This document shows, piece by piece, positions 59,620 through 64,000 of a DNA stretch of 64,000 nt (within the stretch, counting starts at the first letter, position 1; every line of letters begins with the position of its first letter). This DNA comes from QIAW01 sp035487295 (lineage in GTDB: Bacteria; Acidobacteriota; Terriglobia; Terriglobales; Acidobacteriaceae). The translations under genes and the position numbers were made by a program. The stretch is taken from NCBI GenBank assembly GCA_035487295.1, contig DATHMH010000010.1, forward strand, positions 124,001-188,000. Direction: 5' to 3'. The notes under the pieces were generated by a model that worked only from the letters and a program-made list of their open reading frames with translations, did no database searches and was not told where the DNA came from.

Positions 59620-62418
59620 ATGCCACGTCCGCTATGGTTTTATGCTTGGTTCTTCTTTTTTCTGATGGCCTGCGCCCGGCTTCCCGCAGCTTCAGCCTCC
59701 CCTGCCGCTCCGGCTAAACTGCTGCTTCATCAGAACTGGTGGATCCAATCCTCCTGTCAGTCCCATGTCACCGGTGGCCAGGTGTCTGTGCCCGGCTTTC
59801 ATCCCCAGGGCTGGCACCCTGCCCAGGTTCCCACCACGGTATTGGCGGCGCTGGTAGCTGATAAAACCTTCCCTGACCCATTTTTCGGAGCGAATCTGCG
59901 GCACATTCCCGGCACCTCATACCCGGTCGGCTCAAATTTCTCGCACGATCCCATGCCTGAAGATAGCCCGTATCGCTGCTCCTGGTGGTATCGCACCGAG
60001 TTCAAAGTCCCCGCCGACTATCAAGCAAAGAATGCGTGGCTGAACTTTGCCGGAATCAACTACCGCGCCAACATCTGGCTCAACGGTAAGCAAATCGCGG
60101 ACGCATCTACCGTCAAAGGCGCCTTTCGTGCCTTTGAGTTCGAAGTGCATCAGTCTCTTCATCCGGGCGTCATCAATGCTCTCGCGGTTGAGGTCTTCGC
60201 TCCCGAGCCGGGCGACCTGGCAATCAATTGGGTGGATTGGAACCCCATGCCGGCCGATAAGAACATGGGGATATGGCGAGATGTTTCCCTGACCGCCAGT
60301 GGACCAGTTTCAATTCGGCACCCATTTGTTAAGAGCGAAGTCGCTCCCTCGCTCGACTCAGCCTCGCTCTCTCTCATCGTGGAGCTTAGAAACTCTTCCG
60401 ACAAGCCCATAACGGGAATACTGAAAGCATCTCTGGGAGAAATTCGTCTTGAGCAACCGGTCGACCTGGCGCCTTCGGAGACAAAACAGGTGACGCTCAC
60501 GCCCGATGCTTACCCGCAGTTGAAAATTGCCAACCCTCGGCTGTGGTGGCCTTACCAGATGGGCGCGCCCAACCTGACCTCCGCCCACCTGCAACTTGAA
60601 ATTGGCGCCAACATATCCGATACCGCCGATTTCCGCTTCGGCATCCGCCAGATCACCTCCGAACTCACCGACAAGGGCAACCGCCTCTTCCGCATCAACG
60701 GGCGCCCTCTTCTAATCCGCGGCGGTGGATGGTCGCCCGACATGTTTTGGCGGCAGCCCCAGCAACGCCTGCACGACCAGTTCCGTTATGTTCAGCATCT
60801 GCACTTGAACACCATCCGCCTCGAAGGAAAGATCGAGACCGAAGATTTCTTCAATCTCGCCGATGAAACCGGAATTCTCGTCATGGCCGGCTGGTGTTGC
60901 TGCGATATTTGGGAACAATGGGACAAATGGAAACCGGAAACGCATCCTGTCGCCGTCGAATCGCTGCGCAGCCAGTTGCTTCGTCTGCGCCCGCATCCCA
61001 GTCTGCTGGTTTGGCTTTATGGAAGCGACGGCCCGCCGCCTGCCGAGGTCGAGCAAGAATATTTGCAGGTAATCAAAGAAACGCTCTGGCCTAACCCTAC
61101 ACTCTCCTCCGCTTCGGCTCAGCCTGCTGACGTCACCGGTGTCTCTGGAGTAAAAATGTCCGGACCTTATGATTACGTTCCTCCCCCGTATTGGCTCAAT
61201 GCTACTGCGGCAAGCACGCTTAAATTAGGAGGCGGCTTCGGCTTCATCAGCGAAACCAGCCCCGGGCCGGCAATTCCCGTTTTGGAATCTCTGCGCAAAA
61301 TGCTGCCTGCTGATCATCTGGTGCCCGGCGACAGGGTCTGGAATTTCCACGCTGGTGGCACTGAATTTTCCAATACGAAAATCTACGACGCTGCCATGAA
61401 GGCCATTTACGGCCCGCCTGCAGACCTGAATGACTACCTCCGCAAATCGCAAGCTATGGCCTATGACGGAGAACGCGCCATGTTTGAGGCCTACGGACGC
61501 AACAAGTACACCTCCACCGGCGTCATCCAATGGATGTTGAATAATGCCTGGCCCTCCATGATCTGGCACCTCTATGACTACTATCTGCAGCCCGCCGGCG
61601 GATACTTTGGTGCGCGCAAAGCCAACGAGCCTCTTCATGTGCAATATTCTTACGATGATCGCAGCGTGGTTGTCGTCAACAGCCGGTATCAGCCATTTTC
61701 TGGATTGAAAGTTTCCGCCGAAGTCTATGATTTCGACCTTCATCAGAAATTTTCTAAGCAAGCCGATGTCGATGTCGCCGCCGACAGCAGCACGCGCATC
61801 TTCGTAGTACCGGATACGGCGCTGAACACCACTCCAGTCACCTTTGTAAAACTCTCGCTGCAGGACCCTAGCGGCCACATCGTCAGCTCCAATTTTTACT
61901 GGCTCTCGGCCAAAGCTTCTTCTTTCGATTGGGAAAAAACAACATTTTTCTATACTCCCTCTCCTACATATGAGGACTTCACTGCCTTGAACGGTTTATC
62001 GCCCGTCGAGCTGCAAGCCACCGCTGATTTCGCCTTGGCCCATAACACCGTAACCGTGCGCGTAAAAAATCCCAGCAGCCAGCTTGCCTTCCAGGTCTGC
62101 CTGCAGGTTCTGGAAAAGAACGGCGAGAGAGAAATCCTTCCTGTGCTCTGGGATGACAACTATGTCACGCTCATGCCCGGCGAATCTCGTACCATCTCCG
62201 CCAGCTTTGAGCCGTCACAATTGCAACACGTCCAGCCAGAACTCAAAGTGAGCGGTTGGAACATTGTCCCGCAGATAAAACCAATATCGGCATCATCAAC
62301 CGAACAAAAGAGCAGTCCCGGCGAAAGTAAAGAAGTAGACAAAGGAATCTCCGATGGAGACTGGAATCACCCTCGCTTCGACCGGATCGTACGGGATTTG
62401 TATATAACGCCTTGTTGA
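59620..62418 (+). CDS. GH2 exo-beta-D-glucosaminidase-like enzyme
   Basis: 932 residues from the ATG at 59620 with GAGGGAGA upstream. Signal peptide (AWFFFFLMACARLPAASA). GH2 order: sugar-binding domain, Ig-like domain, TIM barrel, C-terminal beta domains. The acid/base is an aspartate, D470 in WLYGSDGPP, and the nucleophile E545 lies in ISETSPGPAIP. This D/E pair with similar spacing is that of CsxA-type exo-glucosaminidases, which release glucosamine from chitosan ends. Related endo-beta-mannosidases are the alternative. Secreted or periplasmic. Confidence 0.87.
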   Translation: MPRPLWFYAWFFFFLMACARLPAASASPAAPAKLLLHQNWWIQSSCQSHVTGGQVSVPGFHPQGWHPAQVPTTVLAALVADKTFPDPFFGANLRHIPGTSYPVGSNFSHDPMPEDSPYRCSWWYRTEFKVPADYQAKNAWLNFAGINYRANIWLNGKQIADASTVKGAFRAFEFEVHQSLHPGVINALAVEVFAPEPGDLAINWVDWNPMPADKNMGIWRDVSLTASGPVSIRHPFVKSEVAPSLDSASLSLIVELRNSSDKPITGILKASLGEIRLEQPVDLAPSETKQVTLTPDAYPQLKIANPRLWWPYQMGAPNLTSAHLQLEIGANISDTADFRFGIRQITSELTDKGNRLFRINGRPLLIRGGGWSPDMFWRQPQQRLHDQFRYVQHLHLNTIRLEGKIETEDFFNLADETGILVMAGWCCCDIWEQWDKWKPETHPVAVESLRSQLLRLRPHPSLLVWLYGSDGPPPAEVEQEYLQVIKETLWPNPTLSSASAQPADVTGVSGVKMSGPYDYVPPPYWLNATAASTLKLGGGFGFISETSPGPAIPVLESLRKMLPADHLVPGDRVWNFHAGGTEFSNTKIYDAAMKAIYGPPADLNDYLRKSQAMAYDGERAMFEAYGRNKYTSTGVIQWMLNNAWPSMIWHLYDYYLQPAGGYFGARKANEPLHVQYSYDDRSVVVVNSRYQPFSGLKVSAEVYDFDLHQKFSKQADVDVAADSSTRIFVVPDTALNTTPVTFVKLSLQDPSGHIVSSNFYWLSAKASSFDWEKTTFFYTPSPTYEDFTALNGLSPVELQATADFALAHNTVTVRVKNPSSQLAFQVCLQVLEKNGEREILPVLWDDNYVTLMPGESRTISASFEPSQLQHVQPELKVSGWNIVPQIKPISASSTEQKSSPGESKEVDKGISDGDWNHPRFDRIVRDLYITPC

Positions 62419-62608
62419 AAAGCGAGGGATGTCAACAGAGCCAAACAGTTTCTGGTGTTGGTCAGTTGCAGATACGTCGAATCAGGAATCTTCAGGTTGG
62501 CCGGAAGGTTTGTTTAATGAATTTGACCAAAAATAGCTTGCTTGTTCGAGAGCCGATCATTATGATGTCTACGCTTCAGATTCATATGATCAACGTGGAG
62601 AAAAGAAC

Positions 62609-62686
62609 ATGACCTGGCAAAAACCGCAATTTGAAGAGATTCTGTTGAACTGCGAAATCAACTCTTACGCCCCCGCCGAACTGTAA
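62609..62686 (+). CDS. pqqA: PQQ precursor peptide PqqA
   Basis: A 25-codon gene starting MTWQKPQFEE and ending NCEINSYAPAEL. Its glutamate (E16) and tyrosine (Y20), spaced ExxxY, are the residues that PqqE crosslinks and that become the PQQ ring; the W-x-KP start is also conserved. GGAG (62597-62600) is 8 nt before the ATG. It lies upstream of pqqC and pqqD in the same direction, which supports the call. About 255 nt of hairpin repeats separate it from pqqC. Confidence 0.88.
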   Translation: MTWQKPQFEEILLNCEINSYAPAEL

Positions 62687-62697
62687 ACTTTCGGACG

Positions 62698-62756
62698 GGC
62701 ACAGCTTCAGCCGTGCCGCATAGTTTTGTATCAGGGCACGGCTTTAGTCGTGCCGC
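62698..62756. repeat. TTYAG-loop hairpin repeats between pqqA and pqqC
   Basis: GGGCACAGCTTCAGCCGTGC (62698-62717) and GGGCACGGCTTTAGTCGTGC (62736-62755) are two related hairpins with TTCAG and TTTAG loops. The linking TTTTGTATCAGGGCACG recurs at 32068-32084 inside the inverted-repeat element. The pqqA-pqqC gap holds these and no other feature. Confidence 0.55.
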
Positions 62757-62941
62757 AAGTCTCTGGAAAACGACTCTGTCCTTGCTGCCCGCAGGCACGC
62801 GCGTAGCGAAGCCGAGCGTTATGAAAACGACTTTCTTTGCAGACTCTTTAGTCGTGGCATAAGGGTTAAAAATGTCTGGCTTGAGCCCTCGGGTTTCTTT
62901 AAGGGTCGTCAAGCTGGCTCCAGGTAGTAAGATGAACAGCG

Positions 62942-63703
62942 GTGGCTACTAAATCCATAGTAACTGCAAGCACCTCCGAACTGCTCTCTTTAGAGGAGCT
63001 GCGCGCTGCTTTTCGCACAGTAGGCGAAGAACGCTACCATCACCGCCATCCCTTTCACCTTCTCATGCACGAAGGCGGCCTGAGCCGCGGACAATTGCAG
63101 GCCTGGGCGCTGAACCGCTATTACTATCAGAGCCGCATTCCCATCAAAGATGCCATCATCCTTTCGCGCAGCGACGACCCGGCATTCCGCCGCGCCTGGC
63201 GCAAGCGAATCGTAGATCATGACGGCGCCGACGCCAGTCCCGGAGGCATCCAGCGCTGGCTCAAGCTGGCCGAAGCCGCCGGTCTTGATCCCGCGCGCGT
63301 AGCCCATGGCGAAGAGGTGCTCCCTGCAACACGCTATGCTGTAAACGAATACTTGAACATCGTGAGGAACCGTTCTCTGTTGGAAGCCGTCGCTTCCTCG
63401 CTGACCGAACTGTTCTCCAAAGACCTGATCACCTTGCGCATGGAGCGCCTGCGCGAACACTATCCCTGGCTCTCCGGTGGCTTGGATTATTTCCAGGCCC
63501 GCCTCCATCAAGCCCCTGAAGACGCGCACTTCGCAGTGCAATATGTTTATGAGCACGCGCAATCCCGGGCCCAGCAGGAGTCGGCGATTGCCGCGCTGCG
63601 CGACAAATGTGACATACTGTGGGCGCAACTGGACGCGCTCTATTTCGCCTACGTGCAGCCCGGCTGGCCTCCACCGGGCGCCTTTCGCATTGCTGAAGCA
63701 TAG
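62942..63703 (+). CDS. pqqC: Pyrroloquinoline-quinone synthase PqqC
   Basis: 253 residues. A helical bundle with RYHHRHPFHLLMHEGGLSRG, NRYYYQSRIPIKDAIILSR and RIVDHDGADASPGGIQRWL, then a Tyr/His-rich second half (TELFSKDLITLRMERLREHYPW). These are PqqC features. The enzyme does the last ring closure and eight-electron oxidation to PQQ without a metal cofactor. It is the middle gene of pqqA-pqqC-pqqD; pqqB is not between them. Confidence 0.95.
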   Translation: MATKSIVTASTSELLSLEELRAAFRTVGEERYHHRHPFHLLMHEGGLSRGQLQAWALNRYYYQSRIPIKDAIILSRSDDPAFRRAWRKRIVDHDGADASPGGIQRWLKLAEAAGLDPARVAHGEEVLPATRYAVNEYLNIVRNRSLLEAVASSLTELFSKDLITLRMERLREHYPWLSGGLDYFQARLHQAPEDAHFAVQYVYEHAQSRAQQESAIAALRDKCDILWAQLDALYFAYVQPGWPPPGAFRIAEA

Positions 63704-63830
63704 CACGCTGTGGATATTGAAACTTTTATATGAGTTCTATAGGGTTGTTGAGTTCCAACGAGGCAACGTACGGCAGCCCAGCGACTCAGAGTCTGTATGT
63801 GAACTCAATTTTCTGGACGAATGAAGAGGC

Positions 63831-63920
63831 AAACAACCCGAAGGGTGACGCATTATAGCTCAGCGCTTCAGCGCTGGGTATGTGCCAAAATGATTCAAGT
63901 CCCGGAAGGGACGACGCCCC
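63831..63920. repeat. Three-hairpin dispersed repeat, copy 2
   Basis: Matches 32199-32289: AACAACCCGAAGGGTGACGC, TTATAGCTCAGCGCTTCAGC and its partner, AAAATGATT, then GTCCCGGAAGGGACGACGCC. Changes in the first arm (CCCGAAGGG for CCCCGAAGGGG) keep pairing. It lies between pqqC and pqqD. Confidence 0.65.
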
Positions 63921-63946
63921 AACGAAGCACTGCGTAACTAGATTAT

Positions 63947-64000
63947 ATGTCGCTCCCCACCGATTCTACTCAACCCCGCCTCGCCTCCGGCTGCCGTTGG
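63947..64000 (+). CDS. pqqD: PqqD N-terminus (cut off by window edge)
   Basis: 18 codons reading MSLPTDSTQPRLASGCRW to the window end. The PRLASGCRW piece is the conserved PqqD start (PxLAxGCRxx). PqqD carries PqqA to the radical SAM enzyme PqqE. It follows pqqC after 243 nt containing the hairpin repeat. The start codon has no obvious ribosome site, so confidence is moderate. Confidence 0.6.
   Translation, partial: MSLPTDSTQPRLASGCRW

Overview
The window looks like a chromosomal segment of a Gram-negative, soil-type bacterium, most likely an acidobacterium of the Terriglobia/Koribacter kind. This placement is inferred from gene content, not from a marker gene. The pointers are a large hopanoid locus, a complete Tol-Pal operon with a separate CpoB, a giant DUF2339 membrane protein, PQQ biosynthesis genes, Ser-rich and tandem-repeat secreted proteins, and many short word-like intergenic repeats. 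No rRNA, intact tRNA, prophage or CRISPR array was seen.

Layout. (1) 1-1.0 kb: a STAS protein and a CMD/AhpD-family gene with an in-frame TGA exactly at the second redox cysteine, followed by a SECIS-like hairpin; it reads as a selenoprotein. (2) 1.0-4.6 kb, minus strand: SMI1/KNR4 protein, HpnB/CrtQ-like glycosyltransferase, Spinster-type MFS carrier and queF. (3) 4.8-11.5 kb, plus strand: membrane-fusion adaptor, TPR protein, TolC-like channel, a degenerate methyltransferase-like protein, hpnJ, and two overlapping small 4-TM carriers. It looks like hopanoid tailoring and possibly hopanoid export. (4) 11.6-22.7 kb, minus strand: ispH, shc, hpnH, an unknown protein, hpnA, hpnG, two zinc alcohol dehydrogenases, a squalene-synthase-like protein and hpnD. 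Together (3) and (4) cover isoprenoid supply, cyclisation, C5 ribosyl side-chain addition and cyclitol ring contraction. (5) 23.3-26.6 kb: recN, and a TetR regulator divergent from a membrane protein. (6) 26.8-31.8 kb: tolQ-tolR-tolA-like-tolB-pal-cpoB.

(7) 31.8-42.2 kb: a 302-bp segment bounded by inverted repeats, the DUF2339 protein with an overlapping M48 protease, a second TetR regulator, a long repeat-rich gap, a 24-residue tandem-repeat secreted protein, and a Ser/Thr-rich protein with an LPxTA-like C-terminal signal. (8) 42.2-46.5 kb: tadA, an Fpg/Nei glycosylase, a transposase relic with an internal deletion, a secreted phosphoesterase with its own terminator, and a frameshifted coiled-coil pseudogene. 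(9) 46.5-49.8 kb: PhnB-like and DoxX-like proteins and two YciI proteins, next to an ECF42-type sigma factor. (10) 50-55.4 kb: receiver-PilZ and CheY-like proteins, a PQQ-type dehydrogenase, a secreted Bcp-like peroxiredoxin, and a CBS protein. (11) 55.6-62.4 kb: GlmS-like isomerase/deaminase, ROK kinase, LacI regulator and GH2 exo-glucosaminidase, a coherent glucosamine-oligomer catabolic locus. (12) 62.6-64.0 kb: pqqA (25 codons), pqqC and the start of pqqD, cut off by the window edge.

The most interesting points are the probable selenoprotein, the hopanoid operon that carries envelope-export parts without a recognisable pump, the inverted-repeat-bounded element, and the family of hairpins with TTYAG loops.
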